Assembly (NCBI GenBank): GCA_030696775.1
Contig: JAUYRN010000027.1
Coordinates: 248,001 to 312,000, forward strand
From: Sulfuricurvum sp.
Lineage (GTDB): Bacteria > Campylobacterota > Campylobacteria > Campylobacterales > Sulfurimonadaceae
Reading direction: 5' to 3'
Length of the DNA stretch: 64,000 nucleotides
The notes beneath the pieces are model-generated. The model was not told the DNA's origin, searched no databases, and saw only the letters and a list, made by a program, of their open reading frames with translations. Below, piece by piece: positions 45,116 to 53,580 of this stretch (position 1 is its first letter; each line of letters opens with the position of its first letter). The translations under genes and the position numbers were made by a program.

Positions 45116-47170
45116 ATGAGTGTCCGATTCTCTCTTATCCTATTATCACTCCATTGGTCTCTTTTTTCTGCTGAGACAGGTACGGATCTTTTTAATAACC
45201 TCACTGATGATATGAGCAGTATTGCACAAATGGCAAAAGATCAACGGGCCAATATCGATTATCTTCCCTTCATAATGACGGTATTTGACGGTGAAGAACT
45301 TTCCCGGGCCGGTGCATCCTCACTTAAAGAAGCCCTCACCCTCGTCGCAGGAGTCAATATTTCCAGCGACAACCTCTCTTTATTCAATCCTGTCATTCGA
45401 GGTTCCAATCCTGTCTCCTATGGACAGAGCAAACTGATCGTTGACGGCGTCGAAGTTAATGATCTTTTTTTCGACGGTTATACTGCCTATCTTACAATGC
45501 CGATTGACATGATCAAACGGATCGAGATCGTTCGTGGACCTGGAAGTTACAGTGACGGACATTCCGGCTATGCCGGATCCATCGTCGTAACGACCTATAA
45601 GGGGGAAGCTCAGGCTGATGGACTCAGCCGCTGGTTTGTTTCTGCAGGAAGCTATGGAACCCGTAAAATAGGGGCCTCGTATTCAATGAAGGATCATGAT
45701 TTTGCTTTTTCAGCCGATATGTACACCGTTCATGATGACCTCTCTCTCTCCTACGGACAAGACGGTCTTAGTAATGGTATACTAAGCTATGACTCTCTTC
45801 ATATTAATAACCGACCTCTTTCCCGCTCTGGCGATGCCCCCTCATCCACCGATACAACTATGGTTTCAGCATCGATATCCAAGGGAGATTTTTTTGCCGA
45901 CGGTCGTCTCTCCACCTATCGACACGGATCAGAGGGTGGAATTAATTATGCCTTAGCCTCCGATGGGGATCACTATAACGTCGATCAATGGCAAGTTCGC
46001 GCTGGCGCTCACTATAATGCCGAAGATTTTTCCGGAACGTTTCAAGCGGCTATGGTTCAAGATAGCTTCACAAGCCATCAATTATTAGGCCCTATCGGGC
46101 TGGAATTGCCAAAACCCATAACATATTTACCAGCTGTCCCTTTTGATGACGGTTTTTACGGCATACACGAAGCATTTATCCGAACCTATAAGGTTAATAA
46201 TACCCTATCAGGAAATATATACGGCGGTGCCGCTACGTTCGGAATCAGTGGTTCATGGAGCAGCGTTAACTCAGAAAAAACAATCACTACCGACCGGGAC
46301 ACCGGAACGGGGATGACCGATTATTCGACGACTAGGCCTTTTATCAATCCCAATGGCTCTATCAATAATCTAACGGGATACATGACCTATGAGCTAGCAA
46401 TCTCTTCTTCTTTGGTCGGCTATGCCTCGCTGACCGTCGACCGGCGCAACGGGTTAAGCCCACAAATCGATCCAAGAATTGCTACTGTCTACGTCATCGA
46501 TCCCGCTAATCAGATCAAATTTTCAATCTCACGAGCCCACAGAAATCCGTCGTGGCAGGAAATGTTTACACAAAACAATGGAGCCCGTTCGGGGAATCCC
46601 GATCTACATCCCGAAATTGTCATGGCGTACGAAACCCAATACATCCATCAGTTTGAAACTGACCATACGCTATCCGTTAACCTATTCCGTCTCAATAACG
46701 ACGATCAAATCTACCTGCAAAACTATAAGTATGTTAACGGATCAAAAAGTACTATTCAGGGTATCGAAGGGGAATGGCGAAAACGGTACGATGACACTTC
46801 CTTTTACGCAGCATATACTCATATTTGGGCGGAAGACGGCAATGGTGTGACACTGGCAAATACACCCTCCGAGACAGCGCGAGGATTTATCACTCAAACA
46901 TTGAATGAAAACTGGTACGGGTCCTTAGCCGGACGATGGCAAAGTACAACACCAAGAGCATCCACTGATCCGCGTAACGATATGAAGGCTATCGGAATTA
47001 TCGATACTTCTATCGGTTATAAACTTCCATATCTTAACAGCGAGGTTCAATTTACTATTAAAAATATCTTTGATGAAAAAGAACTCTATCCAAGCCCATC
47101 AAACACTTATGACGGGGACTATCCATCAACCGGACGTGCAATTATGGCCACGGTAAGAGGGACATTTTGA
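45116..47170 (+). CDS. TonB-dependent outer-membrane receptor
   Basis: A 684-residue receptor: signal peptide (MSVRFSLILLSLHWSLFSA), plug domain (IMTVFDGEELSRAGASSLKEALTLVAGVNI, residues 57-86; DGVEVNDLFFDGY; IKRIEIVRGPGSYSDGHSGYAGSIVVTT) and a 22-strand barrel ending in a Phe (GRAIMATVRGTF). It imports an unknown large ligand (metal chelate, vitamin or oligosaccharide) with TonB energy. No FpvA-type signalling domain is present. Bases appear somewhat more GC-rich than in neighbours. It overlaps the YfiR-like gene by four bases, which suggests coupled production of receptor and periplasmic partner. Confidence 0.93.
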   Translation: MSVRFSLILLSLHWSLFSAETGTDLFNNLTDDMSSIAQMAKDQRANIDYLPFIMTVFDGEELSRAGASSLKEALTLVAGVNISSDNLSLFNPVIRGSNPVSYGQSKLIVDGVEVNDLFFDGYTAYLTMPIDMIKRIEIVRGPGSYSDGHSGYAGSIVVTTYKGEAQADGLSRWFVSAGSYGTRKIGASYSMKDHDFAFSADMYTVHDDLSLSYGQDGLSNGILSYDSLHINNRPLSRSGDAPSSTDTTMVSASISKGDFFADGRLSTYRHGSEGGINYALASDGDHYNVDQWQVRAGAHYNAEDFSGTFQAAMVQDSFTSHQLLGPIGLELPKPITYLPAVPFDDGFYGIHEAFIRTYKVNNTLSGNIYGGAATFGISGSWSSVNSEKTITTDRDTGTGMTDYSTTRPFINPNGSINNLTGYMTYELAISSSLVGYASLTVDRRNGLSPQIDPRIATVYVIDPANQIKFSISRAHRNPSWQEMFTQNNGARSGNPDLHPEIVMAYETQYIHQFETDHTLSVNLFRLNNDDQIYLQNYKYVNGSKSTIQGIEGEWRKRYDDTSFYAAYTHIWAEDGNGVTLANTPSETARGFITQTLNENWYGSLAGRWQSTTPRASTDPRNDMKAIGIIDTSIGYKLPYLNSEVQFTIKNIFDEKELYPSPSNTYDGDYPSTGRAIMATVRGTF

Positions 47171-47700
47171 AACGAATTATTATATTCTTTGTGCTAAGTG
47201 TAACAGGATGGTGTACATCGTATGATCCATTTTTATTGGATACACAACTCACATTACTGCCTAAAATTGCAATGCTCAATAAAAACATTGCCTTTCCTCA
47301 CAGTAAATCTCCGATTAAAATCTTGATCGCCTATGAATCCAATGATGAGGATACCGCCCTTATATGCAGCAAAATTTTGATGAACAAATTCAATGGAGTG
47401 CTAAACGGACATCCGATTATTATAACTACACTCCTGTTCGACAAACTTGACGGATCGACATCGTATCACCTCATTTATGCGCTCAAGGCAAGTTTGTCAC
47501 AGCTCAAAAAAGTTCACAATACCGGTGGTTCATCCAGTACGATTACAGCACTTTATGATGCAGACAAACTCACTGATGCAGGTATTTTACTCTCGATCCG
47601 GATGGAACGTGTTCCCGTTATTTTGATCAATTCCAAAACACTGAGAGAAAATCGAATCTCATTTCCCGATAGTTTACTCGAAATTACAAGAATTATCTAA
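47167..47700 (+). CDS. Small periplasmic protein resembling YfiR (DUF4154)
   Basis: A 177-residue protein with a signal peptide (MKRIIIFFVLSVTGWCTS). The core follows the DUF4154/YfiR pattern: SPIKILIAYESN near residue 47, a helix, NGHPIIITTLLFD, HLIYAL, and the end VILINSKTLRENRISFPDSLLEITRII, which matches the family's closing pattern of a short strand with INxxxA, then ISxxLLxLA. In Pseudomonas YfiR is the periplasmic repressor of the cyclase YfiN. The disulfide cysteines of YfiR are absent (one Cys in the mature part). The assignment is by pattern only and should be checked with a profile search. Confidence 0.6.
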   Translation: MKRIIIFFVLSVTGWCTSYDPFLLDTQLTLLPKIAMLNKNIAFPHSKSPIKILIAYESNDEDTALICSKILMNKFNGVLNGHPIIITTLLFDKLDGSTSYHLIYALKASLSQLKKVHNTGGSSSTITALYDADKLTDAGILLSIRMERVPVILINSKTLRENRISFPDSLLEITRII

Positions 47701-47703
47701 CAC

Positions 47704-48498
47704 TCAGTGAATCTCTTTTTGATTCATACGCGCCTGTAATGCATTGGATATATTCATCAATGCAAAGGTAACGATAAAAATCATAAGTCCTGGGAAAAAG
47801 CTTACCCACCATGCGATATCAATTACCTCTTTACCGCTACTGAGAATACTTCCCCAGCTCATTTGTGGAGCTGTAATACCAAGGCCCAAAAAGGAAAGTC
47901 CGGATTCGGCTAAAATTGCCCCCCCCACTCCAAACGTAAAGCTGATCAATACAATTGGAGCCAGCAAAGGTGCGTAATATTTCATCATGATTTTAAGAGG
48001 ATGAACTTTAGCAATGTGTAAAATTCGTATGTAGGGTTTAGCGGATATTGCAAAACTTTCCGATCGGATTAACCGTGCGGTACTCATCCATCCCGTAATG
48101 GAAATAATAAAAATCAAAACCCACACCGAAGCATTTACATAGCTAACAAGCGTAAGAAGTAAAAAGAGGGTTGGAAACGTTAAAAAGAGATCCACTATAA
48201 CAATAAAAAGTTTATCATAGCCACCACGTAGCAATGCAGCACTCACTCCATAGATCAAACCGATAAAAGTAGAAAATAGTGCACTTCCAAAACCAATAAT
48301 CAAAGAGACTTGACCACCCTCAATAATGCGCGCCAATACATCACGTCCAAGCCTATCGGTTCCGAACCAATGCAGCATTGATGGGGGGAGTAAAATAGCA
48401 TTTTTATCCAAACTACTTGGATCAATGCCATATACAAGAGTACCAAAAAAAGAAAAAAGAATGACCCCTGCAAGCAAGATACTACTTGCAATAAACAT
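47704..48498 (-). CDS. ABC transporter permease, DppC/OppC type
   Basis: A 264-residue inner-membrane protein with about six helices, the binding-protein-dependent transport signature (GGAILAESGLSFLGLGITAPQMSWGSIL near residues 195-222, containing the EAA loop region) and HWFGTDRLGRDVLARIIEG near residue 43, a DppC hallmark. Peptide or nickel uptake is the family role. It starts one base into the flgK stop and no other ABC subunit is in the window, so it is either the start of an operon that was split or uses components encoded elsewhere. Confidence 0.88.
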   Translation of the reverse strand: MFIASSILLAGVILFSFFGTLVYGIDPSSLDKNAILLPPSMLHWFGTDRLGRDVLARIIEGGQVSLIIGFGSALFSTFIGLIYGVSAALLRGGYDKLFIVIVDLFLTFPTLFLLLTLVSYVNASVWVLIFIISITGWMSTARLIRSESFAISAKPYIRILHIAKVHPLKIMMKYYAPLLAPIVLISFTFGVGGAILAESGLSFLGLGITAPQMSWGSILSSGKEVIDIAWWVSFFPGLMIFIVTFALMNISNALQARMNQKEIH

Positions 48499-50339
48499 CA
48501 GGCCTTGATCCCCAATAATGTTGTCATCATCTGGTCAATTGTCGTAATTACCTTTGCTGCAGCGCCATAGGATGTTTGATAGCGAATAAGATTTGCCATC
48601 TCTTCATCAATACTCACTTTGCCTATCGAATCATACTCCTGCTTAACCGCGTTCAATTGAGCCGTGATGGAATTGTTACTCAAAATTGCTGAGTTGGTTC
48701 GTGTCCCCACTTTACTCACAAGTGAATCAAAATAGCTGTAAAGAGTTTCATTGGAAGTTGTTATACCTGAAGTAAAGGAAACCGATGCATACTGTAACTC
48801 CACCATATCTAAAGCCGTTTGATTATCCCCATTGGCTGGAGATTTAAAAGCACGTAACTGACTTGAATCATCTTTAATATCACTATTAAGCGTAATATTT
48901 TTACCATTATTTCCATCAAAAAAACGGCTTAAACCTGTAACACCTGCAAAATTAGTCCCTTTATCTTCGATCGCAAATGTATATCCCTGATCAGCAAAAC
49001 TCTGATTCATAGTGATATCCAATATATTTGAAGAAGAAAATGATGTAGTTAAAATATTGTTAATATCATTAAGTGCATTATTATCAAGATTATCATCCTT
49101 TGATGCACTCATTTTTCCAATAATGCTATTTGCAGTCGAAGAATCACCGATTGACGTAGCGGTATCGATTACTATCTTCCTTCGTGCAACTTCATTTCCG
49201 TCAATGTCGTATGCAACGACTTCAAACGTTCCTGCTTTAAAATTTTCACCCGTACTTAGAAGAGATTCTGTATCTGAGAATCCTAACGGGTTAGAATGCA
49301 TTGCATGGGTAGCGCTTTGAGCATAAAGACTGTTTGTAGACTCAATAAGGCCTTTGGAAAAAGTATCTAAATTATTAACCGTTTCTTGTAAAAAACCATT
49401 TTCAAATTCGCCATCAGCTCCTATTTGAGAGCCACGAAGCTCCAAGAGAGCTCCTACTTTTCCACCTGTAATATTTTGAGAAAATGGAATTTTGACTCCA
49501 TCTTGACGCTCATAATAAAGATCATTGTAACCGTTTTTATTACCGGCACTTTCAATACCAATTGGATGAAAATTAGAACCGTCAACGATATTAAAGCCAC
49601 CAATTTGAATGGTATAGCTTCCGTTTCCTTCTGCAATACTGCTATTTACTCCAGTATTACTTTGAATTTGACCTATTGTTACTTTGGACCCTACAAGTTT
49701 AGACATGGTTAATTCAAGCTGATTTCGTTGGTCGCGCAAATCATTAGCATTGTTTAATCCAGCACTTTCTGCAACATTAATGGACTTATTCAATCCTGCT
49801 ATTTGTTCAGCAATACGATTGACTTCATTAATATTTACCGCAAGCTGATCATTGAGAGAAGATTGTAATCCCGTGATTTGTGTGCGGGTACTACTAATAT
49901 GCTGAGTCAAATTTTGCGCTTGTTGTGCCAAATCTACTTTTAATGAACTGTTACCAGGGTTATTAGCTAATGACTGCCAAGAGTTAAAATAATTCTGAAG
50001 GTCATTTTTAATTCCTACTTTATCAATTTCTGGAAAATAGGTAGAAAGCTCCTGTAAATTCTTTGTCATTGCGTCAGAATAATCTTTTGCTTGGGAAGTT
50101 GACGCATAACGATCAAAGACAAATTGATCGAATATACGAGCAATTTCCGTAATCTGTGTTCCATTTCCACGCTGTCCAGGATCAATACTAATGGGCGTTG
50201 CCGCAGCAGTTACGACTCGCTGGCGAGTATAGCCTTCTGTTTCAGCATTTGCAATATTATGTCCTGTTGTATCAATCCCAATTTGAGCAGCGTTGAGACC
50301 GCTGTATCCTATGTGTAAAGCGTTAAAAATCGATCCCAT
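48498..50339 (-). CDS. flgK: Flagellar hook-associated protein FlgK (HAP1)
   Basis: FlgK joins the hook to the filament. The 613-residue protein has the rod/hook N-terminus (MGSIFNALHIGYSGLNAAQIGIDTTGHNIANAETEGYTRQRVV) and the C-terminal amphipathic helix (VSIDEEMANLIRYQTSYGAAAKVITTIDQMMTTLLGI), the D0 coiled-coil segments of the family, with a variable middle of FlgK length. It is the fifth gene of the flgI operon, one base after the FlgN-like gene, its probable export chaperone. Confidence 0.95.
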   Translation of the reverse strand: MGSIFNALHIGYSGLNAAQIGIDTTGHNIANAETEGYTRQRVVTAAATPISIDPGQRGNGTQITEIARIFDQFVFDRYASTSQAKDYSDAMTKNLQELSTYFPEIDKVGIKNDLQNYFNSWQSLANNPGNSSLKVDLAQQAQNLTQHISSTRTQITGLQSSLNDQLAVNINEVNRIAEQIAGLNKSINVAESAGLNNANDLRDQRNQLELTMSKLVGSKVTIGQIQSNTGVNSSIAEGNGSYTIQIGGFNIVDGSNFHPIGIESAGNKNGYNDLYYERQDGVKIPFSQNITGGKVGALLELRGSQIGADGEFENGFLQETVNNLDTFSKGLIESTNSLYAQSATHAMHSNPLGFSDTESLLSTGENFKAGTFEVVAYDIDGNEVARRKIVIDTATSIGDSSTANSIIGKMSASKDDNLDNNALNDINNILTTSFSSSNILDITMNQSFADQGYTFAIEDKGTNFAGVTGLSRFFDGNNGKNITLNSDIKDDSSQLRAFKSPANGDNQTALDMVELQYASVSFTSGITTSNETLYSYFDSLVSKVGTRTNSAILSNNSITAQLNAVKQEYDSIGKVSIDEEMANLIRYQTSYGAAAKVITTIDQMMTTLLGIKA

Positions 50340-50340
50340 C

Positions 50341-50772
50341 TTATACTCTCAATTCCAAAAATGAAGCTTCATTAGAAACAACAGATTGATATCCTTGCAT
50401 CTGTGTTGGAACAACTTTTTCGAGTAATGAATTGTAAAATGCACCTACACTTAAAACCATTTTTGCGTATTGCTGATTAACATCGCGGAGTCGTGATAAA
50501 TGTATTTTGAGGCTTTCCAGCTCTTGATGCTCTTGATCGTCCAATAAATCATTCAATGCTTTTTCAGGCTGTGCGTTCATAAGTTTAGAAATTTCATGGT
50601 CTATCATTGCTTTTTTTTGTTCAAAACTTGTTATTTTTTCTTGCTTAATCGAAAGACGATCAAATTGGGGATTATGCTTTGCCTCTTTTATATCATCAAT
50701 ATCTTCAAGCGAAAGCGAGATTAACTTGTCAAGATCTTTGATAGCGTTTTGCAACTGGTAGGACAACATCAT
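50341..50772 (-). CDS. FlgN-like flagellar export chaperone
   Basis: A 143-residue, wholly helical protein with coiled-coil character (LSIKQEKITSFEQKKAMIDHEIS). Length, helical nature and position immediately before flgK and after flgM match FlgN, the chaperone for FlgK and FlgL; sequence identity to E. coli FlgN is expected to be low. An AGGAG lies just before two tandem ATGs (50772 and the next codon). Confidence 0.75.
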   Translation of the reverse strand: MMLSYQLQNAIKDLDKLISLSLEDIDDIKEAKHNPQFDRLSIKQEKITSFEQKKAMIDHEISKLMNAQPEKALNDLLDDQEHQELESLKIHLSRLRDVNQQYAKMVLSVGAFYNSLLEKVVPTQMQGYQSVVSNEASFLELRV

Positions 50773-50802
50773 AAACTCCTAAATTTGCACCATAAAAGTG
50801 CG

Positions 50803-51009
50803 TTACGTTAAGTCTTGAGCAATACGCTTAGCTAACGCTTGTATATCGACACGATATTCGCCATTTTCGATAGAAGCTTTCAGCTTATCGACTCGACTTG
50901 TGTCACCTTGCTTTGCAACCGTTTGAGCCGATTTTTCTTGCTCTTTAGGTTTTAGTGATGAATCTTGATATGTCCCTCTTACGAGAGAACTATTAAGGGT
51001 TGAAATCAT
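50803..51009 (-). CDS. flgM: Anti-sigma-28 factor FlgM
   Basis: A 68-residue protein. DTSRVDKLKASIENGEYRVDIQALAKRIAQDL (residues 36-67) is the FlgM sigma-28-binding helix pair (usual RVEKIKEAIANGxYxVDxxxxAxxI); the N-terminal half is Ser/Lys/Gln-rich and likely unfolded for export. It holds FliA inactive until the hook is complete. Shorter than E. coli FlgM (97), as usual in this phylum. AAGGAA precedes the ATG. Confidence 0.9.
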   Translation of the reverse strand: MISTLNSSLVRGTYQDSSLKPKEQEKSAQTVAKQGDTSRVDKLKASIENGEYRVDIQALAKRIAQDLT

Positions 51010-51049
51010 TGTGATTCCTTATTATTTGTTTAAAATCTTTATACTTTTA

Positions 51050-51056
51050 ATATCGA
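51050..51056 (-). promoter_or_regulatory. Possible sigma-28 -10 element before flgM
   Basis: CGATATT on the minus strand resembles the sigma-28 -10 of Campylobacter (CGATWT), 41 bases before flgM in the 71-base gap. A matching TAAA -35 at proper spacing is not clear. Confidence 0.3.
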
Positions 51057-51080
51057 CCAAAAACAAAAAATATGTAATCT

Positions 51081-51368
51081 TTAATTACTTTTTACCCCTT
51101 TTTGACTCAAGCTATCAAACAACATTTGTGAAAAACCAAATCCGCCTGCACTTGCATTTGCAAGCTCATCTCGATACATCGATTTATAAATCTTATCTCC
51201 CGGATCGTTTGTTTTAAAAATATTTTTTTCATCTTTCATTGCTTCATCCAACATCATTTTTACGATAATGGATTCAAACTGATCGGTTTTTTCACGAAGT
51301 GCTTTATCACTCTCTTTAGAACCGATTTTAGGAAGTTCTTTATGCGTGTTAATTCCTGACAAGTCCAT
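51081..51368 (-). CDS. flgJ: Rod-binding protein, FlgJ N-terminal domain only
   Basis: A 95-residue protein matching the rod-binding part of FlgJ (DQFESIIVKMMLDEAMKD, near residues 30-47, then YKSMYRDELANASAGGFGFSQMLFDSL). It lacks the C-terminal muramidase domain of enterobacterial FlgJ; in this phylum that activity is supplied by a separate enzyme or not at all. It overlaps flgI by one base and functions as rod cap/assembly scaffold. Confidence 0.88.
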   Translation of the reverse strand: MDLSGINTHKELPKIGSKESDKALREKTDQFESIIVKMMLDEAMKDEKNIFKTNDPGDKIYKSMYRDELANASAGGFGFSQMLFDSLSQKGVKSN

Positions 51369-52417
51369 TAGATGACCTCCAATTCACATGAAATTGCACC
51401 CGCACTCTTCATCGCTTGGAAAATCGAAATCATGGCTTTTGGAGATGCGCCTAGCTTTTGAAGAGAGCGGGCGATGTTGGCAACCGTAGTGGTACCATTT
51501 TTAGTATAGACTTCGTTTTCATTCAATCCGATAGCCAAATTTTTGTCCATAACCACACTGCCGTTTGGCTTGCTGATCGTATCTTGTGCGAGAATTTTTA
51601 CCGTAATATCACCTTGCGTTATGACAACGGGTTTGATTTCGATATCAACGCCTGCAATAATAGTTCCGGTACGCTCATTAATAATAATTTTTTGCTCTTG
51701 TGCATAATCAAGAGAAAGACCCTCAACCTCCGCAATAAAGCTAACCATACTCATATCTTTTGGACGTTTGAGTAAAATAGTACGTGAATCAATGGCATTC
51801 GCAATTTCGTTTTTAAATCGAGAATTTATACTTTTTTGGATCGAAAGTGAATTGGCAAAATTGGATGTTTTTAAGGATAACGTAACGTTTTCTTGATGCG
51901 CTAAATCTTGCGCTATCTCACGCTCAACTAATCCGCCGGCATACACCATACCTGCGGTTGGATGGGATTCTGCTCCTGCACCTTTTTCATTTTTTCCGCC
52001 GATACTTACCGGTCCTTGAGCAAGAGCATAGATTTTTCCATCGACACCTTTGAGCGGGGTCATGAGAAGCGTTCCGCCTTCAAGTGATTTTGCATCACCG
52101 ATGGAGGATACTGTCACATCAAAAGAATCACCCTGTCGTGCGAATGGAGCAAATTTAGCGGTTACAACAACAGCTGCAACGTTTTTGGATTTAATATCAA
52201 TAGGATTCATATCGATGTTCATGGCTTTAAGCATATTGGCAATCGATTGTAGGGTAAATTTTGAAGTGGTGCCATCACCCGTTTTTTTCAAACCGACGAC
52301 AAGAGAGTATCCAATGATTTGATTGTCACGAACTCCCACAACATTGGCTACTTCACCAATGCGTGTTGCGTGCAGTGTGCTAAGTAATACTAAAAAAAGA
52401 GCTAATTTTTTCATCAA
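51368..52417 (-). CDS. flgI: Flagellar P-ring protein FlgI
   Basis: FlgI forms the periplasmic P ring around the flagellar rod. The 349-residue protein has a signal peptide (MKKLALFLVLLSTLHA), the N-terminal RIGEVANVVGVRDNQIIGYSLVVGLKKTGDG, KNVAAVVVTAKFAPFARQGDSFDVTVSSIGDAKSLEGGTLLMTPLKGVDG near residues 83-130 and the C-terminal LQKLGASPKAMISIFQAMKSAGAISCELEVI. AAGGA precedes the ATG. It heads the flgI-flgJ-flgM-flgN-flgK operon, from a sigma-54-type promoter. Confidence 0.96.
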   Translation of the reverse strand: MMKKLALFLVLLSTLHATRIGEVANVVGVRDNQIIGYSLVVGLKKTGDGTTSKFTLQSIANMLKAMNIDMNPIDIKSKNVAAVVVTAKFAPFARQGDSFDVTVSSIGDAKSLEGGTLLMTPLKGVDGKIYALAQGPVSIGGKNEKGAGAESHPTAGMVYAGGLVEREIAQDLAHQENVTLSLKTSNFANSLSIQKSINSRFKNEIANAIDSRTILLKRPKDMSMVSFIAEVEGLSLDYAQEQKIIINERTGTIIAGVDIEIKPVVITQGDITVKILAQDTISKPNGSVVMDKNLAIGLNENEVYTKNGTTTVANIARSLQKLGASPKAMISIFQAMKSAGAISCELEVI

Positions 52418-52443
52418 AATCCTTTGAAACTATCAAAGAATAA

Positions 52444-52458
52444 GCAAAAAATATTCCA
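52444..52458 (-). promoter_or_regulatory. Sigma-54 promoter of the flgI operon
   Basis: On the minus strand the TGGAAT (GG at 52457-52456) and TTGC (GC at 52445-52444) elements have exactly ten bases between GG and GC, as in the -24/-12 consensus. Transcription would start near 52432, 15 bases before the flgI ATG. Rod and hook genes of Campylobacter and Helicobacter are transcribed by RpoN with FlgR. Confidence 0.7.
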
Positions 52459-52463
52459 TTTTT

Positions 52464-53051
52464 TTACGCGTAATAACTCAGTGTTGTTTTCCCGAACTTT
52501 TTGGTTTTAACAACCTTGAAATCGCCGATACTTTCAGGAAGTTCCAGGCCAGTCATGTGTTCAATGATAATCAAACGAACCGTATTTAAACTTAATGATG
52601 CAAGCATAGCGAGTGTTTTATCGTAAATCGCTTCCATCCCTTCACGGATCGAAAAAGGAGGATCTACGTAAATAAAAGCAGCTTCGCCAAGAGCTTCAAG
52701 TCTCTTTTTTACGCCTGAAATCGTCGCGAAACTGTTCCCTTCGACCACTTCACATGCCTTTGGATCGGTTTGAGCTATATTGTCGCGCAATGCACGAAGA
52801 GCATCACTGTCTTTTTCCATAAAAATAACTTTTTTAGCACCGCGACTCAATGCTTCGAGTCCGATAGAGCCGCTCCCTGAAAATACTTCGACGACAATGG
52901 AATCAATCACATCAAACTGTATCGTATTAAAAAACGACTCCACAACAATCATCTTTGAACTGCGAGTGGTCTCTTTGGAGGGAAGTTTTAAGGTTTTGCC
53001 TTTGTATTTACCGGCAACTATTTTTTTGGTTAGACTTGTGTTATTTTTCAT
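52464..53051 (-). CDS. rsmD: 16S rRNA (guanine-966-N2)-methyltransferase RsmD
   Basis: A 195-residue methyltransferase: KIVAGKYKGKTLKLP at the start, RSSKMIVVESFFNTIQ (usual RPTxxxVREALFN), VVEVFSGSGSIGLEALSRGAKKVIFMEKD (motif I, near residue 60) and IYVDPPF (motif IV, DPPY usual). It methylates G966 of 16S rRNA in the small subunit. Its start overlaps the unknown upstream gene by 11 bases. The flgI promoter starts seven bases from its end. Confidence 0.93.
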   Translation of the reverse strand: MKNNTSLTKKIVAGKYKGKTLKLPSKETTRSSKMIVVESFFNTIQFDVIDSIVVEVFSGSGSIGLEALSRGAKKVIFMEKDSDALRALRDNIAQTDPKACEVVEGNSFATISGVKKRLEALGEAAFIYVDPPFSIREGMEAIYDKTLAMLASLSLNTVRLIIIEHMTGLELPESIGDFKVVKTKKFGKTTLSYYA

Positions 53052-53427
53052 AAAATGCCCGTACTGCTTTCAGAATATTTGCTTGATATTCACGTGTTAA
53101 TTTTTCGATATGATGTTCAAGTATCTCAAATCCGACACGATCATCGATGGGTGCCTCAATTTCAGCCAGTGAGGCTTGAAGCGCATTTGGTGTTCGCAGT
53201 GCTTCGAGTTTGGTGTGCAATGAGTCGAATAATTGTGCTTTGGAAAAAGGCTTTCTTAAATCAGTGTTAGCCTCGGATGAAATAATAAACGTCGGATACT
53301 CATCATCGGAGATATTTTTATCCCGTATGAGAATATCACACTGACGTCTTGAGCTCAGATGCCCTTCTAAAAAAAGTTCAAGTGAGCGCTGCATTAATGG
53401 TGAATCACATTGAACTGCTACTTTCAT
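53041..53427 (-). CDS. Hypothetical protein upstream of rsmD
   Basis: A protein of about 128 residues (MKVAVQCDSPLMQRSLELFLEGHLSSRRQCDILIRDKN...), which opens like a receiver or Rossmann strand-helix unit and contains PTFIISSEANTDLRKPFSKAQLFDSLHTKLEAL, similar to a short pseudo-receiver with a KPF-type lysine-proline and no phospho-Asp. The rest is helical (FEILEHHIEKLTREYQANILKAVRAFYEK). ATG 53427 is chosen for AAGGAAG seven bases before it; an upstream ATG at 53475 would begin outside that pattern. Function unknown; a stand-alone receiver-like fold is an inference. Confidence 0.7.
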   Translation of the reverse strand: MKVAVQCDSPLMQRSLELFLEGHLSSRRQCDILIRDKNISDDEYPTFIISSEANTDLRKPFSKAQLFDSLHTKLEALRTPNALQASLAEIEAPIDDRVGFEILEHHIEKLTREYQANILKAVRAFYEK

Positions 53428-53580
53428 TTGATAACTTCCTTCTAAAAACATTGATTCTTCTCTATATTTTCGCATTTTAACATAGATTTGATGTCATAGG
53501 GGATTGAAACGTCAAAAAATGACTACGAAAAAAATTCGGATAATGTAAAAATTCCTTATTATTTTTAAAGGGAGTTATTT

